Shown: piece by piece, positions 32,706 through 41,592 of the stretch
Position numbering within the stretch: position 1 is the stretch's first letter
How the letters are laid out: the number at the start of each line of letters is the position of its first letter
Assembly (NCBI GenBank): GCA_958477305.1
Contig: CAUEFI010000002.1
Location: 62,001 to 126,000, forward strand
Source: HGM12998 sp900756495
Lineage (GTDB): Bacteria; Bacillota; Clostridia; Oscillospirales; Oscillospiraceae
DNA: 64,000 nucleotides
Reading direction: 5' to 3'
Notes under the pieces: model-generated
Database searches by the model: none
What the model saw: only the letters and a program-made list of their open reading frames with translations
Told to the model about the DNA's origin: nothing
Made by a program: the position numbers and the translations under genes

Positions 32706-34480
32706 GCCTCGGCACCTCCCTTAGCGGCAATTTCCTCAATCTGCTCAGCCATCTCGCGGGCCATGTCGGCGTAGGCGGAGACGTACTGATCGTCGGGCAC
32801 GCTCTTGGCGCGGCCCATCTTCTCACGGAAGGGGATCTCAAAGAGCTCGGCGGTGGGGGCGCCCTTCTCAATGGCGGCACGGCACTGCCTGTCGTAGTCC
32901 AGAATCATACCAAGCATTTTATCCTGACGCTCATAGCTGGAGTACCAGTCTACCTCCATAAAGCCGTTCTGCTGGAGGAAGTCCTCGCGGAGCATCTTGG
33001 CGGTCTCCAGAGTGAGCTGGTCGCCGGGGGACAGGGAGTCCTTACCGACCAGCTGCACGATCTCGTTGAGGCTGGCCTCCTCCTGGAGGATGGCCATGGC
33101 CTTGTCCCGGTACTGCATGAACTGCTTGCCCAGGTGCTCGTCGTACCAGGGTTTCAGGGAGTCCAAGTACAGAGAATAGGAGTTGAGCCAGTTAATGGCG
33201 GGGAAGTGGCGCTTATAGGCCAGGGAGGCGTCCAGGGCCCAGAACACCTTGACGATGCGCATGGTGCCCTGGCTGACGGGCTCGGAGAGGTCGCCGCCCG
33301 GTGGGGAGACCGCGCCCACAGCGGTTAGGGAGCCACGGCGATCCCCTTCGGAGCCGATGCACTCCACCATGCCGGCCCGCTCATAGAACTGACTCAGGCG
33401 GGAGGACAGGTAGGCGGGGTAGCCCTCCTCACCGGGCATCTCCTCCAGGCGGCCCGACATCTCGCGCAGTGCCTCGGCCCAGCGGGAGGTGGAGTCGGCA
33501 ATGACGGCCACGTCATAGCCCATATCGCGGAAGTACTCGGCCATGGTGATACCAGTGTAGATGCTGGCCTCACGGGCGGCCACCGGCATGTCGGAGGTAT
33601 TGGCGATGAGGACCGTACGCTTCATCAAAGACTCGCCGGTACGGGGGTCCACCAGCTCGGGGAACTCCCGCAGCACGTCGGTCATCTCGTTGCCCCGCTC
33701 GCCACAGCCAATATAGATGACGATATCCACGTCGGACCACTTGGCCAGCTGATGCTGCATAACGGTCTTACCCGAGCCGAAGGGGCCGGGGATAGCCGCC
33801 GTGCCCCCCTTGGCGATGGGGAAGAGCGCGTCCACAATGCGCTGACCGGAGAGCAGGGGGGTCTTGGGGGGATACTTGTGCTTATAGGGCCGGCCCACAC
33901 GCACTGGCCACTTCTGGACCATGGTGAGCTCGTGCTTCACGCCGTTGTCGTCCACCAAGACGGCTACCGTGTCCAGCACAGTAAAAGCGCCGGACTGGAT
34001 GGACTCGATGGTGCCACTCATTCTGGGCGGAATCATAATCTTGTGGAGCACCACGCTGGTCTCCTGGACGGTACCGATGACGTCGCCACCCGTCACCCTG
34101 TCGCCCTTTTGTGCTACGGCTGTAAACTCCCACTTTTTCTCCCGGTCCAAAGCGGGGACTTCCACACCGCGGGGCAGGTTGTTGCTCCCTGCCTTTTTCA
34201 TGATCTCCTCCAGCGGACGCTGGATGCCGTCGTAAATGTTTTCAATCAGGCCCGGCCCCAGTTCCACGGACAGGGGAGAGCCTGTGGTCTCCACGGCCGC
34301 GCCGGGGCCCAGGCCGGAGGTCTCCTCATAGACCTGGATGGAGGCGGAGTCTCCGTTCATGGTCAGGATCTCGCCGATGAGACGCTGCTCACCCACACGG
34401 ACCACATCGGCCATGTTGGCGTCCTTCAGGCCGGTGGCCACCACCAGCGGGCCGGAAACCTTGACAATCTTTCCGCTCAA
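32702..34480 (-). CDS. ntpA: V-type ATP synthase catalytic subunit A
   Basis: 592 residues. Walker A is 'GPFGSGKTVM' near residue 233, and the V-type bulge region 'PPRMSGTIESI' and 'VIYIGCGERGNEM' are present. It hydrolyses or makes ATP coupled to ion flow. The start codon is TTG (34480), 8 or so bases after AGAAGG. It follows a 292-base gap containing seven hairpins, whereas all other gaps in this operon are under 35 bases. Confidence 0.97.
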   Translation of the reverse strand: MSGKIVKVSGPLVVATGLKDANMADVVRVGEQRLIGEILTMNGDSASIQVYEETSGLGPGAAVETTGSPLSVELGPGLIENIYDGIQRPLEEIMKKAGSNNLPRGVEVPALDREKKWEFTAVAQKGDRVTGGDVIGTVQETSVVLHKIMIPPRMSGTIESIQSGAFTVLDTVAVLVDDNGVKHELTMVQKWPVRVGRPYKHKYPPKTPLLSGQRIVDALFPIAKGGTAAIPGPFGSGKTVMQHQLAKWSDVDIVIYIGCGERGNEMTDVLREFPELVDPRTGESLMKRTVLIANTSDMPVAAREASIYTGITMAEYFRDMGYDVAVIADSTSRWAEALREMSGRLEEMPGEEGYPAYLSSRLSQFYERAGMVECIGSEGDRRGSLTAVGAVSPPGGDLSEPVSQGTMRIVKVFWALDASLAYKRHFPAINWLNSYSLYLDSLKPWYDEHLGKQFMQYRDKAMAILQEEASLNEIVQLVGKDSLSPGDQLTLETAKMLREDFLQQNGFMEVDWYSSYERQDKMLGMILDYDRQCRAAIEKGAPTAELFEIPFREKMGRAKSVPDDQYVSAYADMAREMAEQIEEIAAKGGAEA

Positions 34481-34772
34481 TGTCTCAACCTTCTTTCAGG
34501 TTTGTTTTCGCAGATAGCGCGAGTGAAACCGCCCCCAGCAGGGGACGAAGGGGGCGCAGCCCCCAAATGCCTCGCAGAGTTTCCGCCGCAGCGCGGCGGA
34601 AATCAATTCAAAAGGAAGTCCGAAGGCGAATTCACTTCGCCGCAGGACACCTCTACTTGCGGCCACGGTGCCGCAACCGCCTCCGCCCGGCGGAGGCGAG
34701 GGGGTATCGGGAGCGTTGTGCCGCCCGGAGGGCGGCGCGGCGCTCCCGTATCTAGGGGGGACGGAGTCCCCC
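34481..34772 (-). repeat. Cluster of seven GC-rich hairpins between V-ATPase subunits F and A
   Basis: Seven separate inverted repeats stand in 226 bases: 34550-34564, 34580-34602, 34625-34641, 34657-34676, 34678-34698, 34708-34748 (with an inner stem 34720-34736) and 34753-34775. Arms are 6 to 10 bp with short loops. None has a proper T-run on the minus strand, so they are not simple terminators. The last one overlaps the subunit F stop codon. No ORF is convincing here. Confidence 0.8.
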
Positions 34773-35087
34773 CTAGAGGATATCCGCGCCTACCGCCCGC
34801 TCCACGGCGCTCTTGACATTGGCCATGCCGATGCCCAGCGAGCCGTCCTTTCCAGGGATGAGTATGACGGCGGGGGTGAGCTCATCCTTATAGCGCTTAA
34901 TCTCTGCCTCCATATGGGCGGCGTACTGCTCGGTGAGGTAGACCACAGCATAGTTCCCCCTGGCCAGCTCGTGGAGGGTGGTCTTGGCTTCCTCCACCGT
35001 GTCGGCGGGGAAGACGTCCAATCCCAGTGCCTTAAAGCCCAGGACACTGTCCTTGTCGCCCAATACGGCGATTTTGTAACTAGACAT
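34773..35087 (-). CDS. ntpF: V-type ATP synthase subunit F
   Basis: 104 residues from ATG 35087 (protein MSSYKIAVLGD...). 'KIAVLGDKDSVLGFKALGLD' is the typical Rossmann-like start, followed by 'YAVVYLTEQYA'. It binds subunit D in the rotor stalk. The ATG overlaps the end of the subunit C gene by 8 bases. The stop codon lies in the first hairpin of the F-A gap. Confidence 0.95.
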   Translation of the reverse strand: MSSYKIAVLGDKDSVLGFKALGLDVFPADTVEEAKTTLHELARGNYAVVYLTEQYAAHMEAEIKRYKDELTPAVILIPGKDGSLGIGMANVKSAVERAVGADIL

Positions 35088-36078
35088 AGGCTTCACGCAG
35101 CCTTTCCCGGATCCTCTCGCCACTCAGCCCGGCCATGCGGCCCGACATGATGGTGCGAATGGCGGTGATCTCCGCCTCGCGGGCGTAGAGATATCCGATG
35201 ATGGGATGTTCCCCGAAGGGGATGCGGCGGGCCTGTGCCAGGTAGCCCGTCACCGCGTCGTCGCACGCCTTTTCAAAGGCGGTAAGCGCTCCCCCCTCAG
35301 GCGATGCCAGGGACGCTCCCAATGCGGCCGCCTCGGCTAGCCGCCCGGCCCGGAAGGCACTCTCCAGATCGCCGCTCTTGGCGGAAGCCAGCGCACGGAC
35401 ATCCACATTGCCGCCGGGAATCAGCACCTGGGCAAGGAACTCTGTCCCCTTGTTCATACGGGCCGCGCGCACCACTGAACGCAGGTTGACCACATCAATG
35501 GAGAGCTTTACGTATCCCAGCAGGAAATCGCTGCCCAGATCCCGGGCCGCCTGTGCCATCTCCTCAAAGTAGGCCCGATCCAGCACAAAGTCGGAACGCT
35601 GCGGGTCGCCGCTGGAGGCCAGCAGCTCCCTGGCCTCCGCAATGGCCCGGCGGAAGCGGTCATTCAGATCCCGCAGGTCGTCCCGGCGGTATCCGTCGGC
35701 CAATTTGTCCTTGGGGTAGCGTCCACCGTCCATCAGAAGCCGGGCGCCGTCGTTCCCCATTGCCTCGGCCTTGATGAGGACCTTGGCATTGTGATAGTCG
35801 TATTTCATCTGGAACACATCCAGGAGTCCGGGGTCGGGCACCGAGGCGCGCAGATCTGCAAAAACCGCGCCTCTTGCCTTGGCCAGCAGCTCGTCCAGCG
35901 CGCCTGGAGTGAGGGTGGGAAGCTCCCCATAGCCGCACTCCAGCAGCACCTTGGCCGCGTCCTCATCGGAGCGGGCCTCCACCATGCGCTCCATCCTCTC
36001 CCGGGTAAGGAGCCTGTTTTCCATGGCGCGTACCCGGGCGGAAATACTGAGATACTCCGTGTCCTTCAGCTTGGGCAA
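35080..36078 (-). CDS. ntpC: V-type ATP synthase subunit C (AC39-like)
   Basis: 332 residues, helical, linking the rotor stalk to the membrane ring (AC39/subunit d family). 'YLSISARVRAMENRLLT' at the N terminus and 'YLYAREAEITAIRTIMSG' near the C terminus are typical. Located between E and F in the standard order. Confidence 0.94.
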   Translation of the reverse strand: MPKLKDTEYLSISARVRAMENRLLTRERMERMVEARSDEDAAKVLLECGYGELPTLTPGALDELLAKARGAVFADLRASVPDPGLLDVFQMKYDYHNAKVLIKAEAMGNDGARLLMDGGRYPKDKLADGYRRDDLRDLNDRFRRAIAEARELLASSGDPQRSDFVLDRAYFEEMAQAARDLGSDFLLGYVKLSIDVVNLRSVVRAARMNKGTEFLAQVLIPGGNVDVRALASAKSGDLESAFRAGRLAEAAALGASLASPEGGALTAFEKACDDAVTGYLAQARRIPFGEHPIIGYLYAREAEITAIRTIMSGRMAGLSGERIRERLREAYV

Positions 36079-36111
36079 GACACTTCCTCCTTTCCGGCAT
36101 CCGGCGCGGCG

Positions 36112-36711
36112 TCAGCCCTTTTCATCAAAGAGCACCTTGGCCACCTCGCGGTCCAGCGCGCCCCGCTGGAGGCGCACCAGGGTCTCGAAGGTGCCGTTGA
36201 CCTCTACGTCGCCGTCGCTGAGAATGAGGCCCCCCTTGATGGGGCGGGACTCCTGGGAGAGCGTCAGATGCCCCTTGTCTCCCAGCTTCTCGTTGGCGGC
36301 GGTGACAGCCTGCTTGCCGTACCGGGTACGGTCCTTCTGGGAGAGGATCACCTGCTCCCGCCCTGTCCGGGCCGCCTTCACCGCCAACTCGGACAGCAGA
36401 ACGATATACTGCTCCTCAGGCAGGGTCAGCAGTCTCTCCAGGGCCTTGTCAAAGGCTTTCTGAAGCATCTCCTGCTTGGCGGCGAGCTCCAGCTTGCGGG
36501 CCTCCAGCTGGGCCACGCTGGCCAGCCGCTCCTCCCGCTCGGCGGCGGCCCTGCGGCCCCGCTCCACAATCTCGGCACTCTCCCGGTCGGCCTGCTCCCG
36601 GTACCGGGCGGCGATCTCGCCGGCCTCCCGGCGGGCGTCGGCGGTCATTGCATCAATCTCCCGCTGAACGTCCTCATTGATGCGCCCGGTAATTTTCTCA
36701 ATTCCGTCCAT
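36112..36711 (-). CDS. ntpE: V-type ATP synthase subunit E
   Basis: 199 residues; a long N-terminal coiled coil rich in Ala/Arg/Glu (about 1-95) and a C-terminal head. 'KGGLILSDGDVEVNGTFETL' is the conserved C-terminal feature. Forms the peripheral stalk with the H/G subunit. Begins 18 bases after subunit K. Confidence 0.94.
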   Translation of the reverse strand: MDGIEKITGRINEDVQREIDAMTADARREAGEIAARYREQADRESAEIVERGRRAAAEREERLASVAQLEARKLELAAKQEMLQKAFDKALERLLTLPEEQYIVLLSELAVKAARTGREQVILSQKDRTRYGKQAVTAANEKLGDKGHLTLSQESRPIKGGLILSDGDVEVNGTFETLVRLQRGALDREVAKVLFDEKG

Positions 36712-36729
36712 CTCTCTGCGCTCCCACGC

Positions 36730-37221
36730 TTAGATGCCGAACATGAGCATCAGGAAGGAGATCAGCAGGGACAGGATGGCGTAGAACTCGACGATGATAC
36801 AGAGCACCATGCCCTTGGACCAGTCGTTGGGGTTCTTGGCCACGATGTTGATGGAGGCGGCGGCCACCCGGCCCTGGGCGATGGCGGAGAGCAGGCCGCC
36901 GAGGGCCATGGGGATACAGGCGGCCAGGACCCGCAGGCCCTGGGCAGTGGTCAGGCTGTCCAGCGTGCCGGCAAACAGCCCCATCTGGAGCAGAGCCAGG
37001 AAGCCGATAACCAGGCCATACAGGCCCTGGGTGCCGGGGATAACCTGCAGAATCATACACTTGGAGAACTGTGTGGGATCCTCAGCCAGCAGGCCGGCTC
37101 CCGCTTCACCGGCAATACCGGTACCCTTGGCAGATCCGACACAGGCCAGGCCGGCGGCCAGCGCCGCTCCCAGAAAACCGAAAAAGGGTCCCCCATACTG
37201 GGAAATAAGCTCACCAAACAT
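36730..37221 (-). CDS. ntpK: V-type ATP synthase subunit K (rotor ring, probable Na+ type)
   Basis: 163 residues from ATG 37221 (protein MFGELISQ...), four transmembrane helices from a duplicated hairpin. The carboxylate is Glu145 in 'VEFYAILSLL'. Residues matching the Na+ site of the Enterococcus hirae NtpK ring can be placed: Thr64-Gln65 in 'IPGTQGLYG', Gln116 in 'AIAQGRVAAA' and Glu145. This suggests a Na+-coupled enzyme; coupling direction is not visible. Confidence 0.93.
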   Translation of the reverse strand: MFGELISQYGGPFFGFLGAALAAGLACVGSAKGTGIAGEAGAGLLAEDPTQFSKCMILQVIPGTQGLYGLVIGFLALLQMGLFAGTLDSLTTAQGLRVLAACIPMALGGLLSAIAQGRVAAASINIVAKNPNDWSKGMVLCIIVEFYAILSLLISFLMLMFGI

Positions 37222-37222
37222 G

Positions 37223-39247
37223 TTATTGTTCCTCCTTGACGTCGACAAATTTTGTCTGAATATTCAATGGTTTGAAGGGCCTCCCGCCCTCCCGGTAGAA
37301 TTGTTTAAAAAATTCCAGATACTGCAGGCGCGAGGTGTGCACGTAGGTTCCGATGACGTTCAGCCCGATGTTGAAGGCGTGACCCACAAGGAAGATCACA
37401 AAAAAGATAACCACCGCCACCGGCTTGGGCATCCCGTCTCCGGGCATGGCGCCCAAGATATTGAACACCTGGCCGATGACCGAGCTGGCCAGCATCATAA
37501 CCATCAGCCGGGAATAGGAGAGGATGTCGCCGAAATAGCCTGTGACACCGTTGTAGATGGCGCTGATAACGGCGGTAACGCGTCCAAAGCCCTTGGCGCT
37601 GCGGCCCTGGGCAAGCAACATTACCACGCCGATAATCAAAACCACAGGTATCCCGCCCGCGCTGCCGACATTGGAAATGCCGGTCATATTCAGGGCAAAC
37701 AGGGCGATACCGGCGAAAATGACCCACCATGTCCCCACATCCCATATTGCGTCCATGATTTTCCCGTCCCGGCACAGGAGCCAGAACTGGACGACCATGC
37801 CCACCAGGATCTGGACAAAGCCCACCGCCAGAGAGAAAATCAGCACCGTCATGGGGTCGGTCATCACACTGAGCAGCGGACCAGGTACGCCTGCAGCTCC
37901 CTCCGGAACCGACAGGAATGGGATAACCGGCTGGGGCAGCCCCAGCATACCGGTAAATTGGACAATGGCATCCGAGAAGAAGCCTCCGGTAAAGAAACCG
38001 ATGACCGCCGCCGAGATGCCACACATGAGCATCAACCGGATAAGCTGGCCGAAGCCCCCTTTGGGCTTGGTCTTAATCTGAATGACTGCGCAGACGGCCG
38101 CCAGAATAAGTCCGTAGCCCAGGTCGGCAAACATGAAGCCGAAGAAGAAGACATAGAAGGGCATCATCAGCCCGTTGGGATCCACTCCATTGTAGGCCGG
38201 AAGAGAGTACATCTCGGTGATGGTGGTCAGGGGCTCGGTAAGCATGTTGCTCTTCAGTTTGATAGGAACCTCGGGGTAATCCTCCTCTGCAGGGTCCTCA
38301 GTCTCCCAGCAGCAGGTGAATTCGGAGAGCTTTTTGAGCAGCCTCTCCTCGTCCGGCGCAGGAACCCAGCCCTCCAGGAAGAAGGCGGCCTGAGTATCCA
38401 GCAGGCGGCTCTTGGCCTCCTCACGGGCAATCTCCTGATCCGCACGATCTGCACAGATTAAAAGCGCCGCCCGCTCTCCGGCGTAGGAGACCACCTCGGC
38501 CTTGGCCGCCTCAATCTCTGCGGAAGTCCGCTCCAGCTCTCCCTCCAGCCGCCGGTTGTTGTCGGCTGCCGTGCCCGTAAAGCCCCGCAGGTTGGCTTTT
38601 GAAAAGCCGCGGGCCTTCAGGACCTCTGTTGCCGCCTCCTCGGCGCTCTTATGGCAGGCAAAGAACAGATACTGCAGATCCCCGTCGCTTCCGGCACGGG
38701 TCAGCTGAGCCAGATCTGTAGCGGCGGAGAGCTCCCCCTCCACCTCTTCAAAGGGAATTTTAGCGGAAATGGTGCCGAAGGCCAGCGTCACCTCCCGGGT
38801 TGACTCAGCCTCCAGGGGAATATCCAGCCCCAGCCAGGGAGCCAGAGAAAGTTTTTGTCCGCGGAGCTTGCTCTGCTCCGCATACAGGGTGTTGATGCGT
38901 TTTTCCACCTCATTCAGGTGAGCCGCCGTTTCCAATGCGGCAGCATAGGCTGCGTTGTCAAAGAGCCGGCCCTCCGGTATCTCCGGTCTCGGGGAGAGCA
39001 GGCCGCTTTTGGCGGGGGCGTACTTTCTCAGTACGCTAAGCGCCGATTGAACGGAAGTTTGGGCCTCCCGTGCGGCCGCCAGTGCCAGCCCATCCGGCCG
39101 GGCCAGGCCCTCCCAATCCGGATCGGACAATTTGTCAACCGGTTCGTCAATCTCCACACAGCCCATATGCTGGAGCAGCTTCAGCAGTTCCTCCCGATCG
39201 GAGCGCATTCCGAACAGCCGCAGCCGCTTCATCTTGACAATGGACAT
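37223..39247 (-). CDS. ntpI: V-type ATP synthase subunit I
   Basis: 674 residues: an N-terminal soluble helical half (about 1-320) and a C-terminal half with some 8 transmembrane helices, the static ion channel beside the K ring. 'GFMFADLGYGLILAAVCAVI' and 'GDILSYSRLMVMMLASSVI' hold the essential membrane region, including the conserved Arg. ATG 39247 overlaps the upstream stop by one base (TGATG). Confidence 0.95.
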   Translation of the reverse strand: MSIVKMKRLRLFGMRSDREELLKLLQHMGCVEIDEPVDKLSDPDWEGLARPDGLALAAAREAQTSVQSALSVLRKYAPAKSGLLSPRPEIPEGRLFDNAAYAAALETAAHLNEVEKRINTLYAEQSKLRGQKLSLAPWLGLDIPLEAESTREVTLAFGTISAKIPFEEVEGELSAATDLAQLTRAGSDGDLQYLFFACHKSAEEAATEVLKARGFSKANLRGFTGTAADNNRRLEGELERTSAEIEAAKAEVVSYAGERAALLICADRADQEIAREEAKSRLLDTQAAFFLEGWVPAPDEERLLKKLSEFTCCWETEDPAEEDYPEVPIKLKSNMLTEPLTTITEMYSLPAYNGVDPNGLMMPFYVFFFGFMFADLGYGLILAAVCAVIQIKTKPKGGFGQLIRLMLMCGISAAVIGFFTGGFFSDAIVQFTGMLGLPQPVIPFLSVPEGAAGVPGPLLSVMTDPMTVLIFSLAVGFVQILVGMVVQFWLLCRDGKIMDAIWDVGTWWVIFAGIALFALNMTGISNVGSAGGIPVVLIIGVVMLLAQGRSAKGFGRVTAVISAIYNGVTGYFGDILSYSRLMVMMLASSVIGQVFNILGAMPGDGMPKPVAVVIFFVIFLVGHAFNIGLNVIGTYVHTSRLQYLEFFKQFYREGGRPFKPLNIQTKFVDVKEEQ

Positions 39248-39561
39248 CAGGAATTCACTACCCTTCTGACAATAAGTGCGGCAGCCTGGTCCATCCGGCC
39301 CTCCGCCGACTTGCGCAGCGCGTCACAGGCCTTTTCAGCTCCCGCTATAACCTGTTTTGTGTGCTTGGAGGCCCTTTCCTCAGCCTCCTTCATAAATGCA
39401 TTGACCTGGGCTTCAGCCCTGCTCCGGGCCTCCTCCAGCGCCGCCAGCCCAGCCTTCTCGGCATCCGCCACAGTCTTTTTCGCTGCCGCTGCGGCCTCTG
39501 CCTTCCTCTGCCGGCCCAGCTGCTCGGTTTCCGTCACTTGTTTAATCGCTTCCAGAGACAT
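39247..39561 (-). CDS. V-type ATP synthase subunit H/G (peripheral stalk)
   Basis: 104 residues, entirely Ala/Lys/Glu-rich coiled coil ('QLGRQRKAEAAAAAKKTVAD'), the partner of subunit E in the peripheral stalk. It is the first gene of the nine-gene operon; a consensus promoter lies about 65 bases upstream. Confidence 0.88.
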   Translation of the reverse strand: MSLEAIKQVTETEQLGRQRKAEAAAAAKKTVADAEKAGLAALEEARSRAEAQVNAFMKEAEERASKHTKQVIAGAEKACDALRKSAEGRMDQAAALIVRRVVNS

Positions 39562-39624
39562 CTCCTCACCGCCTTTCCCTGCTTACTTCACTCACTCGGC
39601 ACACTAGATATCAATACCGCTTCA

Positions 39625-39653
39625 ATCATACTTGAATCGCTCCAGAATTTCAA
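39625..39653 (-). promoter_or_regulatory. Promoter of the V-ATPase operon
   Basis: Minus strand: TTGAAA (39648-39653), 17-base spacer, TATGAT (39625-39630), with A/T-rich DNA directly upstream that resembles an UP element. Confidence 0.75.
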
Positions 39654-39845
39654 GTTTAAAATTTAAAGTTCATTTTTTGATCTTCGTCATTTTTGCAAGC
39701 ATCCAAATTTGATTATTCATTATCTCCAAAAACAAAGCGTTATTTTGCCCTAATTTTACAAAAATATGCGGGCATTTTTCTGTGTTCGTTCAATCTATTG
39801 TTATTTTTCAAACAAAGTTTGTGCAATTTATCAATTTTTACGTGC

Positions 39846-39873
39846 AAAAAAGGACGCGGCATTGCCGCGTCCT
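39846..39873 (-). terminator. Terminator of the DUF4015-type gene
   Basis: AGGACGCGGC (39851-39860) pairs with GCCGCGTCCT (39864-39873); the minus strand then reads TTTTTGC. Confidence 0.9.
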
Positions 39874-39882
39874 GAGAAAACT

Positions 39883-40956
39883 TCAGTTATTGAGGTCCAT
39901 CACCGCCCAGAAGCCCGCTTCACCGACGGGAAGGGCGTCGGTCATGAGTACCAGCCGAATTCCCGCATCCTCCATCCCGGCCGCCTCCAGAGCCCCCGCA
40001 TAGTTTGAGGTACTCTGTACAGGCTCTGGAGCCCAGACCCGATCAGCGTACTCAGCCAGCTGACTGACTGTTTGACCGCTCTGATCCGCAGGGTCTCCAC
40101 TGAGCACTGCCTCACTGGACACAATGGAGAGCATCGTGGCTGGATAACCGGCCAGAGCCGCACGAACTGCACTGTAAAATTCCTCCACCGCCGTCTCCAG
40201 GGCCTCGGCAGGATAGGCCTCCCCGACTGTCAGATTATCCAGGCTGCCGTCGCTCTCCGTGGGAAAAGCGGGATAATCCAGCAGAATTTCGTCGAATCCC
40301 AGGGCGGCCAGTTCCCGGCATATCCCGGCCACATATTCGCAGGCGCTCTCCCGTGCGGGGCTGAGCCAGCGGATATTCTCCCTGTCCCGCCAGTTTCCGA
40401 TGGCCGTACGCAGGGCAGTGGAGTTATCATTGTAGGGAACTGTGTTGTCCCGAAAACAGGAGACCCGGGCCACTGTGTAAACATCGCCTCCGGTGAGCTG
40501 CCGAATGGCTTCGTTCAGGCCGGGCTCGGCAGATGATGCGCCTGTCGTCCTCGCCAGCTCCAAGTCGGAGACATAGCCCAGACTGCCGTCATCAGCCTTC
40601 ATATCAAATACCGCTGCGTTTGCTCCGGCCTCCCTCAGCTGTTCTTCGGCCGTCCCCTCAACAAGTGCAGAGCGGGGCAGCTGCAGGGCCATAAAGACCT
40701 CCGGCTCAGGCGTAGGCGTTGGCTCCGGCGTTACGATTATCACAGGCGGATCAACTGCGGGCGCGGAAGGTGGGGCCGTATCCTCTCCGTGCCCCGGCAA
40801 ATCCAGGCGGATCCCATCGCTGGTATAGATGATATAGGGCTCCAGCCGAAAGAACGCCACTACTGTTGCGATCAGCAGGGCCACCAAAACAAGAATCAGT
40901 ATCTTCAAAAAGGTCCGCCCCCGGCTTCTGCCCCGGTAGGCGCCGTAACCCCGCAT
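39883..40956 (-). CDS. Membrane-anchored putative glycoside hydrolase (DUF4015 type)
   Basis: 357 residues from ATG 40956 after GGAGG. One transmembrane segment (about 18-38), a Pro/Glu/Thr-rich linker (about 60-90) and an extracellular barrel-like domain. 'GANAAVFDMKADDGSLGY' and 'FDEILLDYPAFPTES' are the (beta/alpha)8 strand ends of the DUF4015/COG1306 putative glycosidase family. Probably acts on wall or exported glycans. The enzyme activity is unproven for the family. Confidence 0.78.
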   Translation of the reverse strand: MRGYGAYRGRSRGRTFLKILILVLVALLIATVVAFFRLEPYIIYTSDGIRLDLPGHGEDTAPPSAPAVDPPVIIVTPEPTPTPEPEVFMALQLPRSALVEGTAEEQLREAGANAAVFDMKADDGSLGYVSDLELARTTGASSAEPGLNEAIRQLTGGDVYTVARVSCFRDNTVPYNDNSTALRTAIGNWRDRENIRWLSPARESACEYVAGICRELAALGFDEILLDYPAFPTESDGSLDNLTVGEAYPAEALETAVEEFYSAVRAALAGYPATMLSIVSSEAVLSGDPADQSGQTVSQLAEYADRVWAPEPVQSTSNYAGALEAAGMEDAGIRLVLMTDALPVGEAGFWAVMDLNN

Positions 40957-41049
40957 GGCTTGTCCTCCTTCCACCGTATTCGGCTGATCAGGATTATCTT
41001 ACCATAAATTCTGGACGAAAGAAAGCTGTTTTATGCGTCCCGCCTGTCG

Positions 41050-41508
41050 TTACTCTTCCAGACCCCCCTGCCGTGAGAGGGCCTCGTCCAGCTTTTGAAG
41101 TGCGGTAGCCACCAACAGCTGATCCTCCCCGGGCATTTCCGCCATCAACGCGGTAAAATAGCTCACTACATCTGTCTTTGCCTGGCCGCGCAAAGCGCGG
41201 TATTTGTCAGTGGCGGCCACATAAATTACGCGTCGGTCCACCTCTGAGCGCTGCCGCTTGGCCAGCTCCAGCTTCTCCAGCCGATCTACAATGCCTGAGA
41301 CCGTACTGTTTGCGCTGCCGGTGCGCTCGGCCAGTGTGCTGATGGGCACCGGCCCTTCCTCTCCAAGCACAGTGAGCACCAGAGCTTGGGGAAACGTCAG
41401 ATTCAGCCGGCCAAAATAGCTGCGCAGCTGCTGGGACATATGCTGCGTCACCCGCAGATAGGCCTTGAGAATCTCGTCCGCCTGTTCCATAGCGTCCTCC
41501 TTTTTCAT
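41050..41508 (-). CDS. MarR family transcriptional regulator
   Basis: 152 residues, winged helix. 'LTFPQALVLTVLGEEGPVPI' leads into 'STVSGIVDRLEKLELAKR', the recognition helix and wing region ('RSEVDRRVIYV'). The site CGCATACGAAATG just upstream is a possible self-operator region: CATTTCGTATGCGAAACAAAT carries a TTCGTATGCGAA palindrome. No obvious co-transcribed target gene. Confidence 0.9.
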   Translation of the reverse strand: MKKEDAMEQADEILKAYLRVTQHMSQQLRSYFGRLNLTFPQALVLTVLGEEGPVPISTLAERTGSANSTVSGIVDRLEKLELAKRQRSEVDRRVIYVAATDKYRALRGQAKTDVVSYFTALMAEMPGEDQLLVATALQKLDEALSRQGGLEE

Positions 41509-41522
41509 TTCGTATGCGAAAC
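41507..41522. promoter_or_regulatory. Palindrome at the marR start, candidate operator
   Basis: The 12-base inverted repeat TTCGTATGCGAA (one central mismatch) overlaps the region just upstream of the marR start codon and is followed by A-rich sequence. MarR proteins commonly bind such sites near their own promoter. Assignment is inference. Confidence 0.4.
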
Positions 41523-41592
41523 AAATATACCCCTGCCATGCGCTGCTGTCAACCGAAACTCTGGAATGTTCAAGGTTTGTTTACGAAGCGGC

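Larger units (their letters stand above)
39562..39882. other. AT-rich region upstream of the V-ATPase operon
   Basis: 321 bp. It contains the V-ATPase promoter (39625-39653) and, at the far end, the terminator of the next minus-strand gene (39846-39873). The AT-rich middle (39655-39840) could hold an upstream activating element; I see no ORF. Confidence 0.6.

Noticed and set aside
31767..32774. A 335-codon plus-strand frame opposite subunit B of the V-ATPase
   Set aside because: It is a shadow of a strongly conserved gene, with a Gly/Val/Gln repeat composition typical of antisense frames.
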